A DNA stretch of 64,000 nucleotides from Pseudohoeflea suaedae. GTDB taxonomy: Bacteria > Pseudomonadota > Alphaproteobacteria > Rhizobiales > Rhizobiaceae. The DNA lies in the NCBI RefSeq assembly GCF_004354915.1, contig NZ_SMSI01000001.1, forward strand, positions 1,426,001 through 1,490,000, written 5' to 3'. The translations under genes were made by a program, and so were the position numbers. Numbering within the stretch: the stretch's first letter is position 1; each line of letters opens with the position of its first letter. Positions 24,907 to 33,096 of the stretch are shown here, piece after piece. The notes beneath the pieces were generated by a model. That model was not told the DNA's origin, ran no database searches, and worked only from the letters and a program-made list of their open reading frames with translations.

Positions 24907-25497
24907 TCAGGCAAATCTCCTTACCGAAGCGATCTGGGTCTCGATGTGGTCTTCCACCAGCGCGACAGGTTCAGCGCGGGTGCCGGCCGAGCCGAGCGAC
25001 TTGCGGATATAAAGTCCGTCGATCATGGCGGCCGCGCCTTCCGCGATACGGCCGGCCTCGTATTCGCCGACCAGCGGCTTCAGACCGCTGACGAGGTTCG
25101 AGTGCAGACGGCGGCCGTATATGCCGAGCAGCCGCGAGAGAGCCGCATTGCGCTGCGCCTCGACGTAGAAGGCGAGCCAGGCCGCGACGATGTCGCCTGA
25201 AAACTGCTTGGCGGAGAAGGAAACCTGAATGATCGCGGAAACCCTGCCGCGCGGTGTCCGCGTCTGTCTGAGCGCGGTTACCGTATCTGCCCTCAGTTCG
25301 GCGAGCAGCGCACGGACGGAGGCGGTCATCAGGTCCTGTTTGGAGCCGAAATAGTGGTGGGCGAGGGCAGGCGATACGCCGGCGCGTGCGGCGATGTCGG
25401 CCATCGTCACGTCCATCGACCCCTGCGCGCCGACGGCCTTGATCGCGGCAGCCGTCAGCGCCTTGCGCCGTTCTGTTTCAATTCCTGTCTTCGCCAT
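24907..25497 (-). CDS. betI: Transcriptional repressor BetI (TetR family)
   Basis: A 196-aa TetR-type repressor. The start at 25497 (MAKTGIETERR) has GAAGGAG upstream; a longer reading to 25710 lacks a sensible N-terminus. The N-terminal HTH is TMADIAARAGVSPALAHHYFGSKQDLM, and the rest is the choline-sensing C-terminal domain with SFSAKQFSGDIVAAWLAFY. It should repress its own operon until choline is present. A perfect 16-bp palindrome lies 36 bp upstream of its start. Confidence 0.94.
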   Translation of the reverse strand: MAKTGIETERRKALTAAAIKAVGAQGSMDVTMADIAARAGVSPALAHHYFGSKQDLMTASVRALLAELRADTVTALRQTRTPRGRVSAIIQVSFSAKQFSGDIVAAWLAFYVEAQRNAALSRLLGIYGRRLHSNLVSGLKPLVGEYEAGRIAEGAAAMIDGLYIRKSLGSAGTRAEPVALVEDHIETQIASVRRFA

Positions 25498-25532
25498 GAG
25501 CAGTGCTCCTTCAAGACGAAGAATAGAATTGA

Positions 25533-25548
25533 TTGATTGATCAATCAA
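25533..25548. promoter_or_regulatory. Putative BetI operator
   Basis: TTGATTGATCAATCAA is a perfect 16-bp palindrome, extended on the left by a further TTGA repeat at 25529. It sits in the only intergenic space upstream of betI and resembles the TTGATTG half-sites of BetI operators in other proteobacteria. Confidence 0.7.
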
Positions 25549-25642
25549 CCCGTGCGGGCGGCAGGCAAAAGCCTCGGCCGGCGGAGCCTGGCGTGGTTCC
25601 ACCGGACCGGCGCGAGCGGGTTTCGCAGGATTTGTCCTGCCG

Positions 25643-26326
25643 TCAGGCGAGCCCGTCGGGCATCGACGCGTTGAGCACGACCACGCGGCTTCCGTCGCGA
25701 ACGCGATCATGCAGATCGATCACGTCCTGGTTCAGCAGCCGGATGCAGCCGGAGGAAACGGCCTTGCCGATCGAATCGGCTTCCGGGTTGCCGTGCAGCC
25801 GGTAGAGCGTGTCCTTGCCGTTCTCGAACAGATAGAGAGCCCGCGCGCCGAGCGGGTTCATCAGCCCCGGATCCATTCCGCCGGCAGCGACCGAATACGG
25901 AGCGAGTTCCGGATTGCGTGCCACCATGTCGTCGGGCGCCTTCCAGCGCGGCCATTTGCGCTTGTACTGAACCACGGCGTTCCCGGCCCAGGAGAAACCC
26001 TGTTTGCCCACGCCGACGCCGTAGCGCGTGGCGCTGCCGTCACGCTCGATATGGTGAAGATAGAAGCGGCCCGGATCGACCACCACCGTGCCGGGCGCGA
26101 ATTGCGGATAGGGGTTATCCACCGTGGTCCGCCAGTAGCGCTCGGGCACCACGCCGGCGGGGACGGCCGGAATGGGAAAGAGTTCGTCGGGCACCGGGCC
26201 GTAATAATCCGGCATGGCCGGTTTCGGAGCGGCGGGAACGGCGATCCCTCCGTTCGTGCCGGCCGTCGTGCAGCCGGAAAGAGCGACGGAGGCGGCGGCC
26301 CCCATGAAGATGCGTCGGGTGATCAT
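25643..26326 (-). CDS. L,D-transpeptidase (YkuD family), lipoprotein-like, copy 1
   Basis: A 227-aa exported enzyme starting at 26326. The N-terminus MITRRIFMGAAASVALSGCTT combines an RR pair with a lipobox (LSGC). The YkuD catalytic region is complete: LYRLHGNPEADSIGKAVSS followed by GCIRLLNQDVIDL, with His and Cys as catalytic residues. It forms 3-3 crosslinks in peptidoglycan or links proteins to it in the periplasm; in polarly growing Rhizobiales this is the main crosslink type. A close paralogue is at 38834-39580. Confidence 0.93.
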   Translation of the reverse strand: MITRRIFMGAAASVALSGCTTAGTNGGIAVPAAPKPAMPDYYGPVPDELFPIPAVPAGVVPERYWRTTVDNPYPQFAPGTVVVDPGRFYLHHIERDGSATRYGVGVGKQGFSWAGNAVVQYKRKWPRWKAPDDMVARNPELAPYSVAAGGMDPGLMNPLGARALYLFENGKDTLYRLHGNPEADSIGKAVSSGCIRLLNQDVIDLHDRVRDGSRVVVLNASMPDGLA

Positions 26327-26384
26327 GGTATTGTCCTGAGGTCTGAAATGACGAAGGCGCGCTGCCGCGCGCGCGTGTGCAGGC

Positions 26385-26717
26385 TCAGGACAGGCGCGGC
26401 GGACGGAAATGCTCGGACACGTGCTGGTCGGAAGGCAGCGGTGCTTCGGAGACGTCGAGCTTGTTTCCCGCGCCGTCCGATCGCGGCCCGAACTCGGTCC
26501 GCACAATCGTCTTGTCGATGCTGCAGCTCACGAGCCCGGCGATACCGCGCTGGCAGTGCCGGACACCACGCGTCTTGGCCGTCATCGCAGCATCGGACGT
26601 CGCAACCCTGATGGGCGCGTTTGCCGAATCCCGGCCCGACAGCGAGGCGCCGAAGGGGCCGGCGGAAACCAGCGCCAGGAACAGGAGGCAGCAGACAATG
26701 AGGCGACGGATGCACAT
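26385..26717 (-). CDS. Small exported hypothetical protein
   Basis: A 110-aa product with a plausible Sec signal peptide (MCIRRLIVCCLLFLALVSAG, cleavage near FGA or SLS). The mature part is polar, with two cysteines (RHCQRG and VSCSIDK) that could form a disulfide, and ends in EHFRPPRLS. No domain is recognised. It lies 58 bp upstream of the L,D-transpeptidase on the same strand. The ribosome binding site is modest, so the call rests on the signal peptide and codon use. Confidence 0.5.
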   Translation of the reverse strand: MCIRRLIVCCLLFLALVSAGPFGASLSGRDSANAPIRVATSDAAMTAKTRGVRHCQRGIAGLVSCSIDKTIVRTEFGPRSDGAGNKLDVSEAPLPSDQHVSEHFRPPRLS

Positions 26718-26908
26718 GCCGCCCTGTCTACCGGAAAAGAATGGTCTTCCCAGCGGGGAAAGGCATTTTCGGGATCACAATCGGGTGAGCTGGGCGGCGA
26801 AAGACAGGCCGGGCGGAGCTAGCCCGAAGCCGGGATAAACCGGAATGGCCTTTACAAGCGATCTGTTTGGCGCATCATTCCCCGCACATGACTATGGAGG
26901 AGTTCTGC

Positions 26909-28075
26909 ATGACCGCCTGTATCATCGGTTGGGCCCACACGCCGTTCGGCAAGCATCCGGACGAGACCGTCGAAAGCCTCATCACCCGCGTTGCCCGCGA
27001 GGCGGTGGAGCATGCGGGTCTTGCGGCAGGCGATATCGACGAGATCTATCTCGGGCACTTCAATGCCGGTTTCTCCGCTCAGGATTTCACCGCAAGTCTG
27101 GTGCTCCAGGCCGATGACGATTTTCGCTTCAAGCCGGCCACACGGGTTGAGAACGCCTGCGCCACCGGCTCGGCCGCGGTTCATCAGGGGATCAAGGCGA
27201 TCAGGGCGGGGGCTGCAAGGCGCGTGCTCGTCGTCGGGGTGGAGCAGATGACCACCACACCCGGACCGGAGATCGGCCTCAATCTTCTCAAGGCGTCCTA
27301 TCTGCCCGAGGATGGCGAGACGCCCGCCGGTTTCGCCGGGGTCTTCGGCAAGATCGCCGACAGCTATTTCCAGCGCTATGGCGACAAGTCCGACGCGCTG
27401 GCGGCGATCGCGGCGAAGAACCACAGGAACGGCGTCGAAAACCCCTACGCCCAGATGCGCAAGGATTTCGGCTTCGAGTTCTGCCGCACCGAAAGCGAAA
27501 AGAACCCGTTCGTCGCCGGCCCGCTCAAGCGCACCGATTGCTCGCTCGTCTCCGATGGAGCGGCCGCCGTCGTTCTTTCCGACGTTTCCGCCGCGATGAC
27601 CGCGCCGCGCGCGATCCTGTTCCGCGCCGCAGAGCACGTGCAGGATTTCCTGCCCATGTCGAAGCGCGACATCCTCGCCTTCGAGGGCTGCGCGGAGGGC
27701 TGGAAACGGGCATTTGCGAATTCTGGCACCACGCTCGACGATCTTTCGCTGGTCGAAACCCATGACTGTTTCACAATCGCCGAACTGATCGAATACGAGG
27801 CCATGGGGCTCGCCAGGCCCGGGCAGGGCGCGGATGTGGCAATGTCCGGTGAAACCGGGAAGGATGGCCGGTTGCCGGTCAATCCGTCTGGCGGCCTCAA
27901 GGCCAAGGGGCACCCGATCGGGGCCACCGGCGTATCCATGCATGTGCTCTCTGCGATGCAGCTGACGGGCGAGGCGGGCGGCATCCAGATCCCTGGCGCC
28001 ACGCTGGCCGGCATCTTCAACATGGGGGGTGCGGCAGTCGCCAATTACGTTTCCATCCTGGAACGGATTCGGTGA
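26909..28075 (+). CDS. Thiolase family protein (acetyl-CoA acetyltransferase-like)
   Basis: A 388-aa thiolase-fold enzyme. The start at 26909 (MTACIIGWAHTPFG) follows GGAGGAG. The nucleophile Cys is in VENACATGSAAVHQGI, and the C-terminal NPSGGLKAKGHPIGATG with the terminal GGAAVANYVS resembles the SCP2-thiolase/acetyl-CoA acetyltransferase branch rather than PhaA or FadA. A His in LVETHDCFTIAE is the second catalytic element. It overlaps the following SDR gene (GTGA), so both act in one pathway, perhaps side-chain or unusual fatty-acid beta-oxidation. The substrate is unknown. Confidence 0.9.
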   Translation: MTACIIGWAHTPFGKHPDETVESLITRVAREAVEHAGLAAGDIDEIYLGHFNAGFSAQDFTASLVLQADDDFRFKPATRVENACATGSAAVHQGIKAIRAGAARRVLVVGVEQMTTTPGPEIGLNLLKASYLPEDGETPAGFAGVFGKIADSYFQRYGDKSDALAAIAAKNHRNGVENPYAQMRKDFGFEFCRTESEKNPFVAGPLKRTDCSLVSDGAAAVVLSDVSAAMTAPRAILFRAAEHVQDFLPMSKRDILAFEGCAEGWKRAFANSGTTLDDLSLVETHDCFTIAELIEYEAMGLARPGQGADVAMSGETGKDGRLPVNPSGGLKAKGHPIGATGVSMHVLSAMQLTGEAGGIQIPGATLAGIFNMGGAAVANYVSILERIR

Positions 28076-28821
28076 CGGTTTCCGGTCACGTCGTCATCAC
28101 CGGCGGAGCGTCGGGGATAGGAGAGGCCACCGCAGTCGCGCTTCTCGACGAGGGCGTGGCGGTCACCGTGCTCGATGCCGACCGGGATGCGGTCATGCGC
28201 ATGGAGGATCGTTTCGAGGGCGAGGATATCGCCGCCTTCACCTGCGATGTGACCGATGAGGACGAAGTGGCCGAGCGGCTTGCAGAGGCCGCCGGTGCCT
28301 TCGGTCCGCTGACAGGCCTCGTCAACTGCGCCGGGATCGCGCGCGACATGCCCGCCGAGAAGACCCCGGTCGAGACATTCCGCCAGATCCTCGACGTCAA
28401 CCTGACCGGTTCCTTCATCATGTGCCAGGCCGCGCTCGAGCAGATGGATGACCGGCTCTCGATCGTCAACATCGCTTCGGTGTCCGGGCTGCGCGCCAAT
28501 GCGGGCCGCGTGGCCTATGGCGCGTCGAAGGCCGGCGTCGTGATGATGAGCCAGGTGCTCGCCAATGAGTGGGGTGGCCATGGCGTGCGCGTCAACGTGA
28601 TCGCGCCGGGGCCGATCGACAGTCCGATGGTGCGCACGCTGCACACGGCAGACGATCGCAAGGTCTGGACGTCGCGCACCCCGATGCGCCGCTACGGCAA
28701 TGTGGGCGAGGTCGCGAATGCCATTCTCTTCCTCCTGTCCGAGGAAGCCAGCTACATCAACGGCCATGTGCTGGCCGTCGATGGCGGATTCCTGTCGGCT
28801 GGCATCACGACGGAAGGCTAG
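28072..28821 (+). CDS. Short-chain dehydrogenase/reductase (FabG-like)
   Basis: A 249-aa classical SDR with a GTG start overlapping the thiolase stop by 4 nt. The cofactor motif is TGGASGIGEATA, with an acidic residue after the second strand (VLDADRD) that favours NAD+. The structural NAG motif is NCAGIA, and the catalytic Ser-Tyr-Lys are in IASVSG and YGASKAG. With the thiolase it suggests oxidation of a 3-hydroxyacyl-CoA followed by thiolysis. It ends four bases past the stop of the convergent exporter gene. Confidence 0.93.
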   Translation: MTVSGHVVITGGASGIGEATAVALLDEGVAVTVLDADRDAVMRMEDRFEGEDIAAFTCDVTDEDEVAERLAEAAGAFGPLTGLVNCAGIARDMPAEKTPVETFRQILDVNLTGSFIMCQAALEQMDDRLSIVNIASVSGLRANAGRVAYGASKAGVVMMSQVLANEWGGHGVRVNVIAPGPIDSPMVRTLHTADDRKVWTSRTPMRRYGNVGEVANAILFLLSEEASYINGHVLAVDGGFLSAGITTEG

Positions 28822-29708
28822 GCTTTCCCCGCCGCCGCAGTCGGCACCGGATTGGGATCGACGGGCGCGCGCCGCTTGACGCTGACGCCGGCGATGATGG
28901 CGCCCAGAACCAGCACGATGCCGATCCACTGCCAGATGCTGAAGATCTCGCTCATCCAGATCGTGCCGATGAGCGTTGCGACGACCGGGCTGGCGAGGGC
29001 CAGATAGGCGCCGCTCGGGCCCAGCCGGGTGATGCCGCGGTTCCAGACATAATAGGCGAAGGCCGTGCCGAGCAGGATCAGCCAGGCGTAGCCGGCAAGC
29101 GCCGGGCCGTCCGGGACGGGCGGCAGGCCTTCCTTGATCCACGCGACCGGCAACAGGATCGCCCCGCCCAGGATCAACTGCCACGTCGCCATCTCGAGCG
29201 GCTTGCCGTCGCGCCCCCAATGGTCGATCAGCACGGTTCCGACGGCCATCGAGCAGGTGCCGCCGATAGCTGCGAGAACGCCGATCAGATCCGGCTTGTG
29301 CTCGGACGGCGACAGGACGAGCAGGCCGACGCCGATCACGCCCGCAACGCCGGCGGCAAGTTGCACCGGATGCGGCATGCGGCGGATGAGGAGCGACGAC
29401 AGGGCGATGACGACAAGCGGCTGGACGGCGCCGAGCGTGGCGGCAAGTCCGCCGGGCATGCGTGCCGCGGCCACGAAAAGAAGGGCGAAGAACAGCGCCA
29501 TGTTGAGCGTGCCGAGCACCGCGTAGCGGGCCATCACGGCGGGCCGGGGCATGCGCGGATTGATCGCCAGCAGGATCAGCCCGCCGGCGAGCGCCCGGAT
29601 CGCCCCGACGAAGAACGGATGATCGACCGGCAGCAGTTCCGTGAAGTTCACATAGGACGTGCCCCAAAGCATCGGGCCGAGGACGGAGGTCAGGATGGTC
29701 TGGAGCAT
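28818..29708 (-). CDS. EamA/DMT family transporter
   Basis: A 296-aa membrane protein with ten predicted helices arranged as two EamA repeats (about residues 3-135 and 145-280). The first repeat opens with LGPMLWGTSYVNFTELLPVDHPFFVGAIRAL and the second ends with SPVVATLIGTIWMSEIFSIWQWIG, both typical of drug/metabolite exporters such as YdcZ/RhtA-like proteins. It probably exports an amino acid or metabolite; the substrate is not predictable. Convergent and overlapping by 4 bp with the SDR gene. Confidence 0.9.
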   Translation of the reverse strand: MLQTILTSVLGPMLWGTSYVNFTELLPVDHPFFVGAIRALAGGLILLAINPRMPRPAVMARYAVLGTLNMALFFALLFVAAARMPGGLAATLGAVQPLVVIALSSLLIRRMPHPVQLAAGVAGVIGVGLLVLSPSEHKPDLIGVLAAIGGTCSMAVGTVLIDHWGRDGKPLEMATWQLILGGAILLPVAWIKEGLPPVPDGPALAGYAWLILLGTAFAYYVWNRGITRLGPSGAYLALASPVVATLIGTIWMSEIFSIWQWIGIVLVLGAIIAGVSVKRRAPVDPNPVPTAAAGKA

Positions 29709-29838
29709 GGGCGATCCGGTCCGGAAACGGACGTTCTATAGTGAGGAACCGGCCGCGCCGGTGAGCTGGGACCATGACTCCCGGGGTCGGGTTTTGTCCA
29801 GATGGTAAAATGAAGCCGCTTCTCACGACCTGCGGACA

Positions 29839-29862
29839 GGAGCGGTCTGTCGGGACCGCTCC
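29839..29862. other. GC-rich hairpin, possible terminator
   Basis: GGAGCGGTC-TGTCG-GGACCGCTCC forms a 9-10-bp stem downstream of the DUF1772 gene (minus strand). There is no T-run, so it may only stabilise the 3' end. Confidence 0.45.
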
Positions 29863-29887
29863 TCGTGCCCCGTCATGGACGAAACGC

Positions 29888-30343
29888 TCATCTGACGGCG
29901 ATGCCATAGGTAAAGGCGGCGGCCGCGAGGAGCGAGGCGAATGTGCGTACGTGGTTCCAGTTGGTCCAGGTGTCCAGATAAGCCGGCCAAAGCGTTGCCG
30001 CTTCGGTGATGAGCCGGTTGTTGAGCGGAACGTTGAAGGTCGCAGTCACGCCGAACATGCCGACCACATAAATAGCGCCACCGCCGGCAAGAATGGCCGA
30101 TCCGGGCTCGTTCCAGCGCGACAGCGCAAGAATGGCAATGACAGCCGCTGCCAGTGTGGTGCCGATGAAGAGTGGCATGAAGGGCGACCGCAAGATCACG
30201 TCATTGATCGTGTTCACTGCTGCTGCCGCGCGGTCATCCGGCAATCTGGCAAGCGAGGCCATCACGAAGCCGGAGAAGGTGAAATACACGCCTGCCATCA
30301 GGCCGGTGCCGAGGGCTGCAAACCATAAGAGCACAGTCATCAT
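29888..30343 (-). CDS. DUF1772 (anthrone oxygenase-like) membrane protein
   Basis: A 151-aa protein with four hydrophobic helices, typical of DUF1772. The start at 30343 (MMTVLLWFAALG) follows AAGGAA; the longer frame beginning at 30844 overlaps the divergent tetR gene and is rejected. Family hallmarks are GLMAGVYFTFSGFVMASL at the N-terminus and the conserved FNVPLNNRL, with WNHVRTFASLLAAAAFTYG at the end. Some fungal members act as anthrone oxygenases; bacterial members are unassigned. It is divergent from a TetR regulator with matching palindromes between them, so the regulator probably controls it. Confidence 0.88.
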   Translation of the reverse strand: MMTVLLWFAALGTGLMAGVYFTFSGFVMASLARLPDDRAAAAVNTINDVILRSPFMPLFIGTTLAAAVIAILALSRWNEPGSAILAGGGAIYVVGMFGVTATFNVPLNNRLITEAATLWPAYLDTWTNWNHVRTFASLLAAAAFTYGIAVR

Positions 30344-30360
30344 AGCGCATTTCCTTCTGA

Positions 30361-30389
30361 GCAAATATGCGAGAACATCTCGTATTTGC
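30361..30389. promoter_or_regulatory. TetR-type operator, proximal to DUF1772
   Basis: GCGAG-AACAT-CTCGT has a CGAG-N5-CTCG core (30370-30382) flanked by GCAAATA and TATTTGC arms, making an imperfect dyad of 29 bp. It overlaps the likely promoter region just upstream of the DUF1772 start. Confidence 0.7.
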
Positions 30390-30429
30390 AAAAGGCGATA
30401 AACTCTCGTATTTCTGGAGTCAAGTGAAA

Positions 30430-30444
30430 ACGAGATATTCTCGT
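30430..30444. promoter_or_regulatory. TetR-type operator, proximal to tetR
   Basis: ACGAG-ATATT-CTCGT has the same CGAG-N5-CTCG core as the site at 30370-30382, 61 bp away centre to centre. A lone half-site, CTCGTATTT, lies between them at about 30405. The site is 17 bp upstream of the tetR start. Confidence 0.72.
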
Positions 30445-30460
30445 AAATCTGGGGATGTGC

Positions 30461-31114
30461 ATGACGGGTTCGGAAAGTGCGAAACGAGAGACCGAGGATG
30501 CGAACGGGGAGGGGCCGCAGGTTCTTGCGAGGCCGCGACCTAAACAAATGCGCAGCCAGGTGCGATACGATCTCATTCTCGCCTGCGCGGAAGAACTTCT
30601 CATGGAGAAGGGGGCCGAGGGCTTCAAGATGAGCGATCTGTCCGAGCGTTCGGGCGTGCCTTTCGGTTCGCTCTACCAGTATTTCCCCGATCGGACATCG
30701 GTCATCGCAACGCTTGCCGAGCGTTACAATCATCTCGGTCATCGTTGCGTTGCGGATGAACTGGCCAGACTGGATCGCCCGGACGTGTTGCGCGTGGCGT
30801 TGGAGCGGATTACGCATGACTATTACGACATGTTCGTCAGTCATCCGGTCATGCTTGTCATCTGGGAAGCGACGCAGGGTGACCGCATGCTTCAGAGGCT
30901 TGATGCTGAAGACGGGAAATATCTGGCCGGTCTCCTTTTCGACGCCATTGAACGCGTGGCGGGGCAGGGAGACGCGGAGGAACGCACCCGGTTCTGCCGA
31001 CTGGTGATCGTTCTTATTGCCGCTGCCGTGCGCGACGCGCTGACGATGGAGCCCGAGGATGCGGCCAGGAGCCTGGCGCGTTTCAGCAAAATGCTTCCCG
31101 AGAGCCCTGACTGA
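30461..31114 (+). CDS. TetR/AcrR family transcriptional regulator
   Basis: About 217 aa. The ATG at 30461 is preferred over 30455 because GGGGA then sits 5 nt upstream. After a polar N-terminal tail of about 30 residues comes the TetR HTH: LLMEKGAEGFKMSDLSERSG followed by VPFGSLYQYFPDRTSVIATL, with the typical YQYF recognition end. The C-terminal domain matches TetR_C-type ligand domains (ALERITHDYYDMFVSHPVML). Two identical CGAG-N5-CTCG palindromes lie between it and divergent DUF1772, so it should repress both genes. The inducer is unknown. Confidence 0.92.
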   Translation: MTGSESAKRETEDANGEGPQVLARPRPKQMRSQVRYDLILACAEELLMEKGAEGFKMSDLSERSGVPFGSLYQYFPDRTSVIATLAERYNHLGHRCVADELARLDRPDVLRVALERITHDYYDMFVSHPVMLVIWEATQGDRMLQRLDAEDGKYLAGLLFDAIERVAGQGDAEERTRFCRLVIVLIAAAVRDALTMEPEDAARSLARFSKMLPESPD

Positions 31115-31123
31115 CCCGGCTTC

Positions 31124-31957
31124 TCATATCACTCTCAGCCAGGCCGTGTGGGCATAGCCGCTCGGGCCGTCATAGCCGTGTTCACGCGCCGCGACGAAAG
31201 CCCAGGGAGCGCCCGGCGCGACCACGCGCACGCGCATGCCGTCCGGCATGAGCGCGACCGGTGCGAAATCGATGCCGGGGCCAGTGCGCAGGTTCAGCCC
31301 GGCGGGCGCGGTTACCACCCGGATGTCTTGCGCAAGCTCGCCATCCTCGCCGCGTCCGGCAACCGCCCCGCGAAAGGCGCGCATGTCGAAGGCGGGCCCG
31401 GGATCGATCTTGCGTCCCGGGGCGATGTCGTCATGCCCGATGATCGCGTCTTCAGTCAGCCCGTAGGCAGTCAGAAGGGCAGTGGCCACTTCGGCCGCGG
31501 CAGCAAGCTGGGGCGCGTCGAAGCGTTCCCATGCCTCTTCCCGGTCCGGCGCATTGCGGTGCGCCGCAAGCACCACCCGGGAGGCGGGCACCGGCGTGCC
31601 GGTATGGCTCGCGTACCCGCCCGGACTGCGCGACAGCTTGCCCCAATTGGCAAGTTCGATCCCGATGGAATGGGCGTTCAGCCCCGAAAGCCCCTGCCAG
31701 GAGCTCTTGCCGGCATGCCAGGCGGCACTGTCGGTCGGCACCTGCTGGATCACGGCGCCGTCCCGGCTGATGATAAAATGGGCCGATGCGCGTGCCGCGT
31801 CGGAGGCGAAGTAACGCGCCGTGGCCTCCGCGCTGCCACCGGCGGTATAGTGAATGACCACGAAGCGCGGGATGATCTGTCCGCCCGAATGCGCTGCCTT
31901 GAGAAATGTGACCGGTGCGCCGTCATTGCCGATGAGCCTGTGAGTGTCGATGCGCAT
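31124..31957 (-). CDS. N-acetylmuramoyl-L-alanine amidase with SH3 domain
   Basis: A 277-aa protein. The start at 31957 follows AGGAGG. The Amidase_2 domain (about residues 25-180) has the zinc ligand in FVVIHYTAGG, GIELANWG, and the second ligand region AIIGHDDIAPGRKIDPGPAFD. A bacterial SH3 domain follows (GLNLRTGPGIDFAPVALMPDGMRV, about 215-275) and probably binds the wall. No signal peptide is evident at this start, so it may act on internalised muropeptides, as AmpD does, or use a non-classical route. It recurs in Rhizobiales with the same two-domain layout. Confidence 0.9.
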   Translation of the reverse strand: MRIDTHRLIGNDGAPVTFLKAAHSGGQIIPRFVVIHYTAGGSAEATARYFASDAARASAHFIISRDGAVIQQVPTDSAAWHAGKSSWQGLSGLNAHSIGIELANWGKLSRSPGGYASHTGTPVPASRVVLAAHRNAPDREEAWERFDAPQLAAAAEVATALLTAYGLTEDAIIGHDDIAPGRKIDPGPAFDMRAFRGAVAGRGEDGELAQDIRVVTAPAGLNLRTGPGIDFAPVALMPDGMRVRVVAPGAPWAFVAAREHGYDGPSGYAHTAWLRVI

Positions 31958-32091
31958 GGATGTCCTCCTGTGCCAACAGGCTCCCATGATCGGCCGGTTG
32001 CTGCGGAGGTGGACGAAAGCGCGGTGAATTTCTTGCGCAGGAACCGCCTTTCTGCGATGGAAACTCCCCTCAGATAATGGAGCCTTCAACC

Positions 32092-33096
32092 ATGCAGAAT
32101 CCCGTTCTTGTCGAGGTTACCCGCGGGGACCGTGTCGAAAGCGCCCATCGGGGGATGGTCGCGGTAGTCGATGGTGATGGCAATCTCGTCATGGGGCTCG
32201 GCGAGATCGAGCTGCCGGTCTATCCGCGCTCTGCGGTCAAATCCATGCAGGCGCTGCCTTTGGTCGAGAACGGCGCCGCCGCGGCCTACGGGTTCGGCAA
32301 CCGGGAACTCGCCATGTCCTGCGCTTCCCATTCCGGCGAGCCGGAACACGTCGCCGCCGCCGGTGACATGGTCGCGCGCGCCGGGCTGTCGGAAGTCGAT
32401 TTCGAATGCGGTTCGCACTGGAGCTTCTATCCGAAGGTGATGATCGAGCAGGTGCGCGACCACAACAAGCCGGATCAGCTCTTCAACAACTGCTCCGGCA
32501 AGCATGCCGGCTTTCTCTGCGTGTCATGCCATGCGGGCGTCGACCACCACGGCTACACCGGATATGACCACTTCGTTCAGGAGGGGATCCGCGACGTCAT
32601 GGAGGATCTGACCGGCGCGCCGCTCGGCACCGATGTCTGCGGTTACGACGGCTGCTCGATCCCCACCTATGCGGTCCCGCTGAAATCCATCGCTCACGGG
32701 TTTGCCCGCATGGCGACCGGCGTTCGGCTGGGGGCGGAACGCGCGAAGGCCGCAAAAATGCTGATGAGCGCCTGCATGGCCGAGCCGTTCTATGTCGCGG
32801 GAACAGGGCGCGCATGCACCGAATTGATGGAACTCGCGCCGGGCCGGATCTTCGTCAAGGTGGGGGCCGAGGGCGTGTATTGCGGCGCGATCCCCGAACT
32901 GGGTCTCGGCATAGCGCTCAAGTGCGAGGACGGCGCTGAGCGCGCGGCCAACGTGATGATCGCCGCGGTGCTCGCCAAGCTTCTGACGGACGACGCCGAG
33001 CTGTCCGCGAAACTGGCGGAGATGGCGCGGCCGAAACTTTCCAACTGGAACAAGATGATGGTCGGTGGTTTGCAGCCCGCCGGCGAACTGGCCTAG
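32092..33096 (+). CDS. L-asparaginase, R. etli (ReAV/PF06089) type
   Basis: A 334-aa cytoplasmic asparaginase unrelated to E. coli AnsA/AnsB. The start at 32092 is favoured by GGAG at 9-nt spacing over the ATG at 32077. The beta-lactamase-like SxxK pair is in PRSAVKSMQ (Ser47, Lys50), and the family zinc site is retained: NNCSGKHAG (Cys134, Lys137) and DVCGYDGCSIP. It hydrolyses asparagine to aspartate and ammonia and is thought to serve asparagine catabolism. Its end overlaps the convergent TAT-protein gene by 4 bp. Confidence 0.92.
   Translation: MQNPVLVEVTRGDRVESAHRGMVAVVDGDGNLVMGLGEIELPVYPRSAVKSMQALPLVENGAAAAYGFGNRELAMSCASHSGEPEHVAAAGDMVARAGLSEVDFECGSHWSFYPKVMIEQVRDHNKPDQLFNNCSGKHAGFLCVSCHAGVDHHGYTGYDHFVQEGIRDVMEDLTGAPLGTDVCGYDGCSIPTYAVPLKSIAHGFARMATGVRLGAERAKAAKMLMSACMAEPFYVAGTGRACTELMELAPGRIFVKVGAEGVYCGAIPELGLGIALKCEDGAERAANVMIAAVLAKLLTDDAELSAKLAEMARPKLSNWNKMMVGGLQPAGELA

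Noticed and set aside
28045-29907. 620-codon open frame on the minus strand
   Set aside because: It crosses the SDR gene and the EamA gene in the wrong frame; both real genes have full motifs.
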